Below are positions 54,909-63,971 of a DNA stretch of 64,000 nucleotides, one piece after another. Position 1 is the first letter of the stretch. The number at the start of each line of letters is the position of its first letter. The position numbers were made by a program, and so were the translations under genes. The notes under the pieces are model-generated. The model was not told the origin of the DNA. It did not search any database and saw nothing but the letters and a program-made list of their open reading frames with translations. The DNA comes from Erythrobacter colymbi (lineage in GTDB: Bacteria > Pseudomonadota > Alphaproteobacteria > Sphingomonadales > Sphingomonadaceae), in contig NZ_MUYK01000011.1 in assembly GCF_002155685.1 (NCBI RefSeq), forward strand, positions 1 through 64,000, in the 5' to 3' direction.

Positions 54909-55520
54909 ATGATGTCGAAGCTCAAGGGGACCAGCGTGCCCATATACGCGCTGCTATCTGTGTTTACTGTTCTCGCAACGGGATGCGAGAACAGTGCGGA
55001 AGATGTCAGCGAGGCGAATGTGGCGCAGCAAAATGAACCAGACTGGAAAGCAAGCTACGAGCAGATGCTCCAATTTAAACGCGATCGCATGATTGAGTTG
55101 TCAAAAGTCTCGCCGACTTACCCGCGACCGATGCGTGATCCAAATTTCGTTGCGACTACTTACGAAGGCAAAATCGCTGTAAGGAATTCAACGAACGGCG
55201 ATATGCTGGTTAGCCATTCAGGTGACAACGAGCGAATGATTGTCACTTTCGCATTTCGCCTGGACTCGGGTGAGCTTGTTTCGTTCTACAAGGTTCATCT
55301 TGCTCCAGGTTATCCTGATGAAATCGACTTTGTGCCCTATCGGATATTTGCGATCACCCACAATGCTTCGCCTTCGCCAGCGGCAATGGCTGCCCGAGAG
55401 CGAATGTCGCCGGCAATCTTTGCTCGATATCTGGCGTCAGATCCAGACTTCGTTCGCGATGAAAGCAAGAGATTCCTCGTGATCGATGCGCCGCTCGAAC
55501 CAGGTGAAACCCTGATGTAA
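54909..55520 (+). CDS. Lipoprotein of unknown function, AT-richer
   Basis: A 203-residue protein with signal and lipobox (LSVFTVLATGC). The mature part (YEQMLQFKRDRMIELSKVSP, ATTYEGKIAVRNSTNG, FAFRLDSGELVSFYKVH) matches no family I know. The gene is visibly richer in A and T than its neighbours and uses codons that are rare in the flagellar genes, a sign of recent transfer. It lies between flagellin and the Imm11-like cassette. Confidence 0.7.
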   Translation: MMSKLKGTSVPIYALLSVFTVLATGCENSAEDVSEANVAQQNEPDWKASYEQMLQFKRDRMIELSKVSPTYPRPMRDPNFVATTYEGKIAVRNSTNGDMLVSHSGDNERMIVTFAFRLDSGELVSFYKVHLAPGYPDEIDFVPYRIFAITHNASPSPAAMAARERMSPAIFARYLASDPDFVRDESKRFLVIDAPLEPGETLM

Positions 55521-55668
55521 TCCTGCAAAACCCTCCATTCGCCTTTCCACCCACCTGCGGTCATGAGCGTGACCAGTGCGTGATCCCGAAAGCAGCATGG
55601 CAGCCTCGCCTCCCTGCTGGAAAATTCCCGCCATTCCGAAAGCGACCCCAGAGCTGCCGTCCCCGTCA

Positions 55669-55687
55669 CCCCGGACTTGATCCGGGG
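55669..55687. repeat. REP-like palindrome (reverse orientation)
   Basis: CCCCGGACTTGATCCGGGG is the reverse complement of the element at 854-872 and 56784-56802. It lies between the lipoprotein gene and the small membrane protein gene, 74 bp before the latter. Confidence 0.8.
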
Positions 55688-55760
55688 TCCGGCTTCTTCT
55701 CCACCGTCAAATCTATGGTTATGGTGCGTGCGGAACTGCCTGATGCTGAGGGGATGTTCG

Positions 55761-56003
55761 ATGCGCTCTGATATTGCGGCTGCCGTGCTGTCACTGGCGT
55801 GCTTCGGCTTTCTGGCTCTGATGGCGTGGACTGGGAAGCTGGCGGGGATCGACAGCACCAAAGTGCGACTGTTCGCGTGGATCGTCGAAGATGTCGGCGT
55901 CGGCCAATTCGGTCGCACCGGAGCGACGGTGCTGTTTGCCAGCCTCGGACTGGCATCGATGCCGGTAGTGCTGTGGGTGCGGCGCCGGTGGTATTTCGGG
56001 TGA
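55761..56003 (+). CDS. Small membrane protein paired with Imm11-like gene
   Basis: An 80-residue protein with two membrane helices (about 5-25, AAAVLSLACFGFLALMAW, and about 50-70, TVLFASLGLASMPVVLWV) and a basic C-terminus (RRRWYFG). The ATG at 55761 is chosen over the longer frame because it places the first helix at the N-terminus. The same gene ends at the left edge of the window. It precedes the Imm11-like gene by 13 nt. Function unknown. Confidence 0.7.
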   Translation: MRSDIAAAVLSLACFGFLALMAWTGKLAGIDSTKVRLFAWIVEDVGVGQFGRTGATVLFASLGLASMPVVLWVRRRWYFG

Positions 56004-56016
56004 AAGGGATGGCGCG

Positions 56017-56742
56017 GTGATCTTTGGCAAGCGGCAAAGCGGACCGCTGGAGGAAGAGGCCGGAATGGCGGGGAAAAGCATGAGCAGCGGCGCGTGGATG
56101 AGTAATGTTCTCAGCAATAATCGACTTGGTGAGAAACTCGGCACGAGGACTAAGCACTTTGGGCGCGATTGGGATCCTGCAGACGAGGTTCTGCCGTCAG
56201 CTACGCAAGAGCACTTGGCTGCCCTGCGAGACTACACTCAGGGCAAGGCTGTCCGCCGAGACTTGTTCCCAGAAGCGGAGGCAGTTTTCAACGATAAGCT
56301 ATTCCTTCGTGTCGGGGACATCTTCTGCTCTGCTGGATTCTTCGTCGTGCGCGGCAAGCTCGCCGAGACCCTCGCGCGGTTCGATCTTGGCGAGGGCGGG
56401 CTGATCCCGTTTCCGGTCTATCAGGCCGATCTGGCGACGCCCTATCCGGGCGAATTCTTCCTGCTCAACTTCGGCTGCATCCAGAACAGCATTCTGGTCG
56501 ACCGGTGCGAGGATGCGCGCAAGTTCGTCGTCGACAAGGCCAGCGGGTTGCAGATCTGGCACATCAACCGGTCGAAATCCGCGGGCGAGGTTGTCCTGTC
56601 GCCGCGCGCGCTTGAGGGCCCCGACCTGTGGTTCGAGGAGGCGGTGCATGAAAAGCTCTTCCTGAGCGACGCGCTAGGGCAGGCGCTGCTCGACATCGGC
56701 ATGGGTGAGGTGTTCCGGCTGACCCGGTGCCGGATTGCCTGA
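56017..56742 (+). CDS. Imm11/DUF1629-like immunity-type protein, copy B
   Basis: A 241-residue paralogue of the protein at 87-812, with the same length and no gaps. Residues about 1-12 and 108-160 are close, residues 13-107 are markedly different, and the last 43 codons are identical at DNA level. The Imm11-like C-terminus (FLSDALGQALLD) is shared. The pattern suggests an immunity-type protein whose N-terminal half has diversified. No toxin gene is seen between flagellin and motB. Confidence 0.6.
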   Translation: MIFGKRQSGPLEEEAGMAGKSMSSGAWMSNVLSNNRLGEKLGTRTKHFGRDWDPADEVLPSATQEHLAALRDYTQGKAVRRDLFPEAEAVFNDKLFLRVGDIFCSAGFFVVRGKLAETLARFDLGEGGLIPFPVYQADLATPYPGEFFLLNFGCIQNSILVDRCEDARKFVVDKASGLQIWHINRSKSAGEVVLSPRALEGPDLWFEEAVHEKLFLSDALGQALLDIGMGEVFRLTRCRIA

Positions 56743-56834
56743 AACCCACAAAGCGTCCTGCGCATCAAGAAGGAAAAGCTGGACCCCGGATCAAGTCCGG
56801 GGTGACGGTGTGGTCGATGGCAGAAAACCACCCA
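56614..56834 (+). repeat. 221-bp direct repeat, copy B
   Basis: Identical to 684-904 and in the same orientation, exactly 55,930 bp apart. It includes the end of the Imm11-like gene and the downstream REP-like palindrome. The perfect identity next to much less similar flanks suggests recent gene conversion or recent duplication with later divergence of the 5' part. Confidence 0.95.
56784..56802. repeat. REP-like palindrome
   Basis: CCCCGGATCAAGTCCGGGG, identical to 854-872. It is located between the convergent Imm11-like and motB genes, inside the 221-bp repeat. Confidence 0.8.
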
Positions 56835-56912
56835 CCTCCGGTCAACCTGACCCGGATCGCAGTTGCTCGAAAGCTGACGCACTTCCATTAGGCAGCAGTC
56901 GGCTGCGGCGGG

Positions 56913-57821
56913 CTATTTCACACCCTTGCCCTTGCCCGGCGGCGATTCCGCCCCCGCTCCGCCCAGCGGCGCGCTGCGGGCGTCGAGCAGCAGGAGCGAG
57001 ATGCGGCGGTTTCTCGGGTCGGCGGGGTCGTCAGTGACGAGGGGTTCGGTGTCGGCCACGCCCTCGATCCGGGCGAAGCGGGTCTGCGCCACCCCGCCCA
57101 GCACCAGCGCCTGGCGCGTCGCTTCGGCGCGGCCGGTGGAGAGCGACCAGTTGTTCGCCGCCACTCCGCTGCGCCACGGCAGCGAATCGGTGTGGCCGCG
57201 GATGATCAGCGGCGACATCTCGTCCTTCAGCGTCTCGCTCATCACCTCGAGCAGCCCGCGCGCTTCCTTGGTCAGGATCGTCGTGCCGAGCTCGAACATC
57301 GAGAAGTCGGCATTGTCCATCAGGTCGATGCGGATCCCCTCGGGCGAGCGCATCACGCGCACCTGCCGCGCGAGGTGCTTCAATTGGCGGCGCTGGACGA
57401 GCTTGCGCTCGATCTTGTCCTGCAGCTCCTTGAGCTTCTTCGAATCCATCTCGCCGCGCCCGCCCGCTTCGGAGGGCCCGCCAGTCACCCCGCGCGGGAT
57501 GGTGATGGTGCGCGTGCCGGTCTGGCCCTGACGGTTGGGGTAATTGTCGGGATCGGTCAGCGAGGAGCCGCCCAGCAGTCCGTCCGCCCCGGCGCTGTTC
57601 TGCCGCATCTTGACGAGCGTGGGCGTGAAATAGTCGGCGATGCCCTTGCGCTGCTTCTCCTCGGTGGCGCCGAGCAGCCACAGCAGCAGGAAGAAGGCCA
57701 TCATCGCGGTCACGAAGTCGGCATAGGCGACCTTCCACGCGCCGCCGTGGTGGCCGCCTTCGACGATAGTGATCTTCTTGACGATGATCGGGGCGGGGAT
57801 CGCGCCGCCTGCGTCCGCCAT
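56913..57821 (-). CDS. motB: Flagellar stator protein MotB
   Basis: A 302-residue stator protein. The membrane helix (WKVAYADFVTAMMAFFLLLWLLG) carries the proton-binding Asp at the expected place. A linker leads to an OmpA-like peptidoglycan-binding domain (about 175-285, IRGHTDSLPWRSG, NNWSLSTGRAEATRQAL, NRRISLLLL). It is adjacent to motA (1 nt gap). The Gly/Lys-rich C-terminus (PPGKGKGVK) is unusual but harmless. Confidence 0.95.
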   Translation of the reverse strand: MADAGGAIPAPIIVKKITIVEGGHHGGAWKVAYADFVTAMMAFFLLLWLLGATEEKQRKGIADYFTPTLVKMRQNSAGADGLLGGSSLTDPDNYPNRQGQTGTRTITIPRGVTGGPSEAGGRGEMDSKKLKELQDKIERKLVQRRQLKHLARQVRVMRSPEGIRIDLMDNADFSMFELGTTILTKEARGLLEVMSETLKDEMSPLIIRGHTDSLPWRSGVAANNWSLSTGRAEATRQALVLGGVAQTRFARIEGVADTEPLVTDDPADPRNRRISLLLLDARSAPLGGAGAESPPGKGKGVK

Positions 57822-57822
57822 G

Positions 57823-58686
57823 TCAGCGGCCCCGCATCATGTCGAGCAGGTCGGTCAGCTTCGGCCGGTGCGCAGGCGGCAGGCCGGCGCGCGCGGCTTC
57901 GAGCACCAGCGGCCGGGGATAGCCGTGCAGGCTGGCGATGATCACCTGCTTGATCGAATGGAAGATCTGCTGGTCGTGGGTGTTGATCTGCTTGAGCCTG
58001 CCGCCCAGCGGCGAGGCGAAGCCATAGGCGAGCAGCACCCCGAGAAAGGTCCCCACCAGTGCCGAGCCGATCATGTGGCCAAGGATCTCCGGCGGCTTGT
58101 CGATTGCGCCCATCGTCTTGATGATCCCGAGCACCGCCGCGACGATCCCGAGCGCCGGCAGCGCGTCGGCGAGGCCCTGGATCATGTGCGCGGGCTCGTC
58201 CATCTCGTGCAGCTGGGTCTTGATCGAGGCGTCGATCACGTCCTCGACCGCGTGGGTATCGAGCGTGCCCGAGGACACCACCATCAGCGTCAGCGGATCG
58301 CAGATCATGCCTGTGACGACGGGGTCGGCCTGCAGCTTGGGATATTCGGAGAACAGGGTCGATGAGCCGGGCTCGGTGACATGGCTTTCCAGCGCCACCG
58401 CGCCTTCGGAACGCAGCATCTTCATCAGCTTGGAGGTGAGCGCGATCGCGTCGATATGGTCCTGATCGCTGTAGCGCGGCCCCTTGAACACCCGCCCCAG
58501 GCCGCCGCCGAGCAGCTTGATCTCGTGCATCGAGTTGCCGATCAGAATCGCGCCCGTCGCCGCTCCGCCGATCATCATGAATTCGAGCGGAAGCGCCGCC
58601 AGCACGGGGCCCAGCGCGCCCCCTGCGAGGACGAAGCCGCCGAACACGAGGGCGAGCAGCACGACGATGCCGATGGCAGCAAACAC
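57823..58686 (-). CDS. motA: Flagellar stator protein MotA
   Basis: A 287-residue protein with four membrane helices. The MotA hallmark PALGIVAAVLGIIKTMGAID is present, with the Pro needed for proton-driven shape change. The cytoplasmic loop carries charged residues for FliG contact (LMKMLRSEGAVALESHV). It is transcribed with motB. Confidence 0.95.
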   Translation of the reverse strand: MFAAIGIVVLLALVFGGFVLAGGALGPVLAALPLEFMMIGGAATGAILIGNSMHEIKLLGGGLGRVFKGPRYSDQDHIDAIALTSKLMKMLRSEGAVALESHVTEPGSSTLFSEYPKLQADPVVTGMICDPLTLMVVSSGTLDTHAVEDVIDASIKTQLHEMDEPAHMIQGLADALPALGIVAAVLGIIKTMGAIDKPPEILGHMIGSALVGTFLGVLLAYGFASPLGGRLKQINTHDQQIFHSIKQVIIASLHGYPRPLVLEAARAGLPPAHRPKLTDLLDMMRGR

Positions 58687-58705
58687 GGGACAGGACTCCT
58701 AGGGA

Positions 58706-59626
58706 TCAGCGCAGGGCGTCGAACAGGGTGAGCGAGCTGACCCGGGCAAAGGCCGCCTGGCTCGCTTCGAGCGCGGTCAGCGATTGCTGGAGCCGGGCGA
58801 TGGCATCGGCGACATCGGTGTCGCCCACCCGCGTGCGGCGTTCGGCAAGGGCGACCCTGCGTTCGGCCTGCTGGGTTTCGACCTGCTCGACCCACGCCAT
58901 GCGGGTGCCGAGGATGGTCGTTGCGCGGTTGGCGGTATCGAGCGCGGCGTCGAGCCCGGCGATCGAGGCATTGGCCGCCGCGACCGGATCGGGCGATCCG
59001 CCCTGAAGCGCGGTGGTAAGCGCGCCGAGCACGGCGAAGGCGCTGGTCGGTGTGCCGCCGAGGTCGAACTGGAACACCTCGCTGCCCGGCAGGCCACGCT
59101 CGATCGCGGTGCCCGGCGCAATCGGCACTGCGCCGCTATCGGGCGTGCCGGTGTAGGTGACGTTGCCCGCCGCATCGCGGGTGAAGGCCGCACCGGTCGA
59201 TTGGCCCGCGAACAGCGGCTCTCCGGTGAGCGAGACAGCGTTCGAGCGGCTGAACAGCTCCTGCCCCAATTGCTCGAGCTCGAAAGCGATCGCGCGGCGC
59301 CCGTCAGTGCCGGTGGCGGTGCTCGCCGCCTGCACGGCCAGCTCGCGCGCGCGCTGGAGCAGGGCGGTGACCGACTGCACCTCGCTTGCCGCAGCGCCGA
59401 GATCCTGCCCGAGCCGCGCGGCGTTATCGCCCTCGACCTCGGCCAGTGCCTCGCGGCGGGCGACCGAGCGCAGCTGCGCGGCCGCGGCGGGATCCTGCGA
59501 TCCGCGCTCGAACTTGCGGCCCGTGGCGATCTGGGTGCGGGTGCGCTCGATCCCGGCCCGCAGGTCCGCCATCTGGGCGAGCGAGCGGTTGAAGAACGAA
59601 CCTGCCGAATTGGTGATCGAACCCAT
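58706..59626 (-). CDS. flgL: Hook-filament junction protein FlgL
   Basis: A 306-residue flagellin-like junction protein. The N-terminus (FFNRSLAQMADLRAGIERTRTQIATGRKF, in parts QMADLRAGIERTRTQIATG) and C-terminus (TALEASQAAFARVSSLTLFDAL, in parts ALEASQAAFARVSSL) match FlgL. It follows flgK by 15 nt. Confidence 0.93.
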   Translation of the reverse strand: MGSITNSAGSFFNRSLAQMADLRAGIERTRTQIATGRKFERGSQDPAAAAQLRSVARREALAEVEGDNAARLGQDLGAAASEVQSVTALLQRARELAVQAASTATGTDGRRAIAFELEQLGQELFSRSNAVSLTGEPLFAGQSTGAAFTRDAAGNVTYTGTPDSGAVPIAPGTAIERGLPGSEVFQFDLGGTPTSAFAVLGALTTALQGGSPDPVAAANASIAGLDAALDTANRATTILGTRMAWVEQVETQQAERRVALAERRTRVGDTDVADAIARLQQSLTALEASQAAFARVSSLTLFDALR

Positions 59627-59641
59627 GTCCTGCGCGCTCCC

Positions 59642-60982
59642 TTACCTGAGTTCCAGAATCGTATCGAACAGCTGCGCGGCGACCTGGATCACCCGGCTGT
59701 TCGCCTCGAACGCCTGTTGCAGCCGCACGAGATTGGCCGCCTCGCTGTCGAGATCGACGCCGGTCTCGCGCAGCAGCTCGGCCTCGGCGCTGGCGGCGAC
59801 GACGCTAAGCCCGTCCTTGCGGGTTTCGAGCGCGGAGACCTTGCTCGACAGGCCGAGCAGCAGCGTGTCGGTGCCGGTGATCGGCCCGGTGGAGGAGCCG
59901 AGCGCGTCGATCAGCGCGGCGAGGTTGGTGGTGTCGCGGCTACCCGCCGGAGCGCCAGCCGGCGCAGTCGCAAGGCCATCGGCCGAGGCGAGCACCATCG
60001 TGATGCTGCCCGCGCCCGTGCCGGCGAACAGCGGCTGGCCGGGATTGCCGTCCAGACCGACGCCGTTCGCCTGCGCGGTGTTCGAAAGCGTGATCGCCGA
60101 GACCGCGAGGGCATCGAGACCGGACTGCACGCCCGCCATCTCGGTCAGCGCGGCAGCGCGCCCCGCCATCGCCCCGCCAGCGGGGACGAAGCTGGTCGCC
60201 CCGACCGTGAAGGTCACGGTGCCATCGGCGGCGAAGGTGGTCGCCAGCGTGTTCGCCGAACCGCCTGTGACCAGCGAGACCGGCGGCGTGCCGTTGATCG
60301 TCACATCGGCGGTGCCGTTGGCGTTGATGACCGGCGTGATCCCGAATTCCTTGGCGAGGCCCCGCAGCGCCTTGTCGCGCGCATCGAGCAATGCCGCGCG
60401 ACCCGCGGTGCCATCGCGCGAACCGGCGATATCGGCGTTGACCTTGGCGAGCTCGGCTGCAAGTTCGTTGACCGTCAGTGTCTTGGCGCCGACTTCGGCC
60501 TGCACCAGATTGCGCGCATTGGCGAGCGTGCCGTTGGCGATCCGGAAATTGCCCGCCATCTTGCGCGAGGCTTCCAGCGCGGCAAGGCGCAGGGCAGGCT
60601 CGGTCGGGTTGTTCTGGAGCCGGGTGAGCGCCGCCTCGTAATCGACCAGGCCGCTATAGACTCCCGAGGTCTCGAGCGCGCTTTCGGCCTCTTTCATGGC
60701 GAAGAATTCCGCTTCCGCCGCCGACATGGCCGAGGAGGAGTCGCGCGCCTGCCGCTGCACCAGACCGCTCTCGGCCCGCTCGATCACCCCGGGCTTCACC
60801 CCGCCGAGCGAGTCCAGCGCGTTGGCGCCGATCGATCCGGTCATCACCAGCTCGCCCTGCGTCAGGGTGCGGCGCGAATAGTTGGCGTTTTCGGCATTCG
60901 CGATGTTCTGCGCCGTCAGCTCGAGGCTGCGGCGGGTCGCGGTGAGGCCCGAACGGCCGATGGTGAAGATCGCGGTAGGCAT
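59642..60982 (-). CDS. flgK: Hook-associated protein FlgK
   Basis: A 446-residue junction protein. The N-terminal rod/hook domain (GRSGLTATRRSLELTAQNIANAENANYSRR, in parts LELTAQNIANAENANYSR) and C-terminal domain (EAANLVRLQQAFEANSRVIQVAAQLFDTIL, in parts VRLQQAFEANSRVIQVA) are clear. ATG at 60982 overlaps the end of the flgJ gene. Confidence 0.94.
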   Translation of the reverse strand: MPTAIFTIGRSGLTATRRSLELTAQNIANAENANYSRRTLTQGELVMTGSIGANALDSLGGVKPGVIERAESGLVQRQARDSSSAMSAAEAEFFAMKEAESALETSGVYSGLVDYEAALTRLQNNPTEPALRLAALEASRKMAGNFRIANGTLANARNLVQAEVGAKTLTVNELAAELAKVNADIAGSRDGTAGRAALLDARDKALRGLAKEFGITPVINANGTADVTINGTPPVSLVTGGSANTLATTFAADGTVTFTVGATSFVPAGGAMAGRAAALTEMAGVQSGLDALAVSAITLSNTAQANGVGLDGNPGQPLFAGTGAGSITMVLASADGLATAPAGAPAGSRDTTNLAALIDALGSSTGPITGTDTLLLGLSSKVSALETRKDGLSVVAASAEAELLRETGVDLDSEAANLVRLQQAFEANSRVIQVAAQLFDTILELR

Positions 60983-61305
60983 CAGCTATCCTTTTGCACC
61001 GGAAGGTATTGCGCGAGGCTCGCCTCGATACTGCGGGCAAACCCGAAGGCCCCGGATGCGGCGGCGATGTCGGCGAAGTGCTCGTCGCGCATCGCCTCGA
61101 ACTGCTTGAGCCCGCCGCCGGTGAGCGGGGTCTCCTCGGAGAAGCTCGCAGCGCGCGCACTGGCGAGCATCTTGCGCACCATGATCGCCTCGAAGCCCTC
61201 AGCCGCCTTGCGCAGCGCGGCCCGCTCCGGGGAGACCGAATCTCCGGGACGAACCGCGCTGCCGGCGGCTGCGACCGGGCGGTAAGGGGCAACCGGCCCG
61301 GTCAC
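60982..61305 (-). CDS. flgJ: FlgJ-type rod-binding protein (no muramidase domain)
   Basis: A 107-residue protein equal to the N-terminal rod-binding half of FlgJ (GFEAIMVRKMLASARAA, FEAMRDEHFADIAA). The muramidase domain of enterobacterial FlgJ is absent, which is usual in alphaproteobacteria; a separate enzyme must open the wall for the rod. It overlaps flgI by 4 nt. Confidence 0.88.
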   Translation of the reverse strand: MTGPVAPYRPVAAAGSAVRPGDSVSPERAALRKAAEGFEAIMVRKMLASARAASFSEETPLTGGGLKQFEAMRDEHFADIAAASGAFGFARSIEASLAQYLPVQKDS

Positions 61306-62417
61306 AGCACAACCATTTCGGCTTGCAGGCTGCCGGCCTGCTTCAGGCTTTCGAGGATCACCACCAGATCGGAGGCCCCGACGCCCAGCAGGTTCAGCGC
61401 ATCGACGATATCGTTGAGGGAGGCCGCGCCCGGCAGATAGGCGACGCGGCTGGATTCTTCCGAGACGCTGATGTCGGAGGATTGCTCGACCGCGGTCTGC
61501 CCCTGGCTGAAGGGCGCGGGCTGGACGACCGTGGGGTTCTCGTCGATCCGGATCACGACCTTGCCGTGGCTGACCGCAGCAGGGGCGAGGCGGACCGCGT
61601 CGTTGATAACGACCGTGCCGGTGCGGCTGTTGACGATCACGCGCGCGGCCACCGGCGCGGGGTTGACGGCGAGCATCTCGATCTCGGCCATCATGCCCGA
61701 ACGCTCGTTGTTGCCCGGCGGCAGGGCGAGCGCGATGCTCACCCCGTCGGCGATGCTGGCGATGCCGGGGAAGCGGGCGTTGATCGCGTCGCGCACGCGG
61801 GCGGCGGTCAGGAAATCGGCCTGGTGGAGGTTGAAGCGCAGCGTCGGGGAGGTGTCGAACCCAGTCGCCACGGCACGCTCGACGCTCGCCCCTTCGGCGA
61901 TGCGGCCGACGGTCGCGACATTGACGCTGACCTGCGAACCGTCACGCCCGGTGACGCCTAGGCCGCCCACGGCGACATTGCCCTGCGCCATCGCGTAGAT
62001 CTGCCCGTCCGCGCCGTAGAGCGGGGTCAGCACCAGCGCGCCGCCTCTCAGCGAAGACGCCTGTCCCAGCGTGGCTACCGTGATGTCGATCCGCTGCCCC
62101 GGCTTGGCGAAGGCGGGAAGCTCGGCCGTCACGATCACCGCCGCCGCATTGCGCAGCGTCGGGCTCACCCCCGGCGGCAGCGGCAGGCCGAGCCGGCCGG
62201 AGACCCCGCGCATCGCTTCGGTGGTGTAGGCGAGGTTGTTGTCGCCCGTGCCCTGCAGGCCGACGACGATGCCGTAGCCGGTCAGCTGGTTGGCGCGCAG
62301 CCCTTCGAACTGGCCGAGATCGCGGATGCGCTCGGCATGGGCGGTGCCCGGGATCTGCCCGGCGACGAGCGCGATCAGCAGATAGAGGATCGGCGCGAGG
62401 ATGCGGATGCGGTTCAT
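61302..62417 (-). CDS. flgI: Flagellar P-ring protein FlgI
   Basis: A 371-residue periplasmic ring protein with a signal peptide (about 1-28, PGTAHA). FlgI signatures: IRDLGQFEGLRANQLTGYGIVVGLQGTGD (in parts RANQLTGYGIVVGLQGTGD) and the C-terminal LLGVGASDLVVILESLKQAGSL. It is 12 nt after flgH. Confidence 0.95.
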   Translation of the reverse strand: MNRIRILAPILYLLIALVAGQIPGTAHAERIRDLGQFEGLRANQLTGYGIVVGLQGTGDNNLAYTTEAMRGVSGRLGLPLPPGVSPTLRNAAAVIVTAELPAFAKPGQRIDITVATLGQASSLRGGALVLTPLYGADGQIYAMAQGNVAVGGLGVTGRDGSQVSVNVATVGRIAEGASVERAVATGFDTSPTLRFNLHQADFLTAARVRDAINARFPGIASIADGVSIALALPPGNNERSGMMAEIEMLAVNPAPVAARVIVNSRTGTVVINDAVRLAPAAVSHGKVVIRIDENPTVVQPAPFSQGQTAVEQSSDISVSEESSRVAYLPGAASLNDIVDALNLLGVGASDLVVILESLKQAGSLQAEMVVL

Positions 62418-62429
62418 GGCGTCCCCCCC

Positions 62430-63140
62430 TCAGAACGGTGAGACGAAGTTGAAGAACCGGCTCAGCCAGCCCGGACGGCTCGCCTGCTGCACCGCGCCCT
62501 TGCCCGAATAGATGATCCGGGCATTGGCGACCTGCGAGGAGGCGAGGCGGTTGTCGCTGTCGATATCGACCAGCCGGATGCGGCCGGCGAATTGCACCCA
62601 CTCGTCACCCTGGCTGAGCATCATCTGCTTTTCTCCGACCACTTCGGCAGTCCCGTTGGGGTAGATCGCGGCGATGGTCACCGCGACCGCACCATTCAGA
62701 CGGCTCTGCTGCGCGGCATTGCCTGCCCCCGTGAACGACCCTTCGGCCGCAGCTTTAAGGGCTTCGGGGTCGAGGAAGTTGAGCGGACCCTTGGTCGGCG
62801 GGGTGATTCCGAAGCTGCCTTCGCGGCTGGTCTTGCCGCTGGTGCTCTTGGCGGTGGTGGTCGCCTCGGTGAGGATGATCGTCACCATGTCGCCCAGCTG
62901 GCGGGCGCGGGTGCCGGTGACGAGCCCGGCATAGCCGTTGCTCGCCTGGAAGATCGCCCCCGCGCTCGCGGGCTGCGCTGCAGTTACGGGCGCGGCATAG
63001 GGGTCGGCGGAATTGGCGGCGGTCAGCGCCGGGCCGGGGGGCGGGGGTGCGGTGAAGCCGGCCTGCGGGCCCTTGCCGCCGCCCATGCAGGCGGACAGCA
63101 GCAGCGGCAGCGCGGCGAGCGCGAGGGTGCGGTGGGTCAT
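62430..63140 (-). CDS. flgH: Flagellar L-ring lipoprotein FlgH
   Basis: A 236-residue lipoprotein of the outer membrane ring. Lipobox LLLSAC near the N-terminus; conserved FlgH parts (RARQLGDMVTIILTEATTT, QMMLSQGDEWVQFAGRIR, NARIIYSGKGAVQQAS). The ATG at 63140 (MTHRTLAL) gives a normal signal peptide; an upstream ATG at 63152 is possible. Confidence 0.94.
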   Translation of the reverse strand: MTHRTLALAALPLLLSACMGGGKGPQAGFTAPPPPGPALTAANSADPYAAPVTAAQPASAGAIFQASNGYAGLVTGTRARQLGDMVTIILTEATTTAKSTSGKTSREGSFGITPPTKGPLNFLDPEALKAAAEGSFTGAGNAAQQSRLNGAVAVTIAAIYPNGTAEVVGEKQMMLSQGDEWVQFAGRIRLVDIDSDNRLASSQVANARIIYSGKGAVQQASRPGWLSRFFNFVSPF

Positions 63141-63148
63141 GGCTGGCC

Positions 63149-63940
63149 TCACAGCGTCTGGTTGGCGTTGCGCAGCATCTCGTCGACCGCGCTCACCATC
63201 TTGGAATTGATCTCGTAGGCGCGCTGGGCTTCGATCATCTCGACCAGCTCCTCGACCACGTTGACGTTCGAGGCCTCGAGCATCCCCTGCCGGATCTGCC
63301 CGCGCCCGTTCTCGCCCGCAAAGCCGACTTCAGCGGGGCCGGAAGCGGCAGTCTCGACGAGGAAGTTGTCACCGATCGCGCGCAGGCCGGCCGGGTTGAC
63401 GAAGCTCGCCACCGAAAGCTGGCCGAGCTGCGTCGGCTCGGCATTGCCCGGGGTCAGCGCGGTCACGGTGCCATCGGGGGCGATGGTGACCGACTGCGCG
63501 CCGGCGGGGATCTGGATCGGCGGCTGGAGCGCATAGCCCTGTGCGGTGATCAGCGTGCCGTCGTTCGAGAGGGTGAAATTGCCCGCGCGGGTGTAGCCGG
63601 GCTGGCCGCCGCCCGGCAGTTCGACCTGGAAGAATCCGTCGCCATCGAGCGCGATGTCGAGGTTGTTGCCGGTGGGGTTCATGTTCCCCTGCGTTCCGAT
63701 CCGCGTCGTGCCCTGGATCTGCACCCCGGTGCCGAGGTTGAGGCCGACGGCATAGGCGGTCTGCCCGGTCGAGGCCTGCCCGGCGACACGCTGCTCCTGA
63801 TAGGCGAGCGTCGCGAAGTCCGCGCGGTCGCGCTTGAAGGCGGTGGTGCCGATGTTGGCGAGGTTGTTGGCGATGACGCGCATCCGCGCATCCTGCGCCT
63901 CGAGGCCGGTGCGGGCGACGTGAAGGGCGGAAGTGGGCAT
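63149..63940 (-). CDS. flgG: Flagellar distal rod protein FlgG
   Basis: A 263-residue rod protein. The N-terminal rod signature (ARTGLEAQDARMRVIANNLANIGTTAFKRDRADF, in parts RMRVIANNLANIGTTAFKR), the ARGNF-like TRAGNFTLSNDG, and the C-terminal part (ASNVNVVEELVEMIEAQRAYE) are all present. It is 8 nt before flgH. Confidence 0.96.
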   Translation of the reverse strand: MPTSALHVARTGLEAQDARMRVIANNLANIGTTAFKRDRADFATLAYQEQRVAGQASTGQTAYAVGLNLGTGVQIQGTTRIGTQGNMNPTGNNLDIALDGDGFFQVELPGGGQPGYTRAGNFTLSNDGTLITAQGYALQPPIQIPAGAQSVTIAPDGTVTALTPGNAEPTQLGQLSVASFVNPAGLRAIGDNFLVETAASGPAEVGFAGENGRGQIRQGMLEASNVNVVEELVEMIEAQRAYEINSKMVSAVDEMLRNANQTL

Positions 63941-63971
63941 GGGTCAGGTCTCCTTGGGAACTTGGGTAGGG

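Noticed and set aside
53504..57821. Prophage or IS element between flagellin and motB
   Set aside because: No transposase, integrase, phage genes, terminal repeats or target duplications could be seen.
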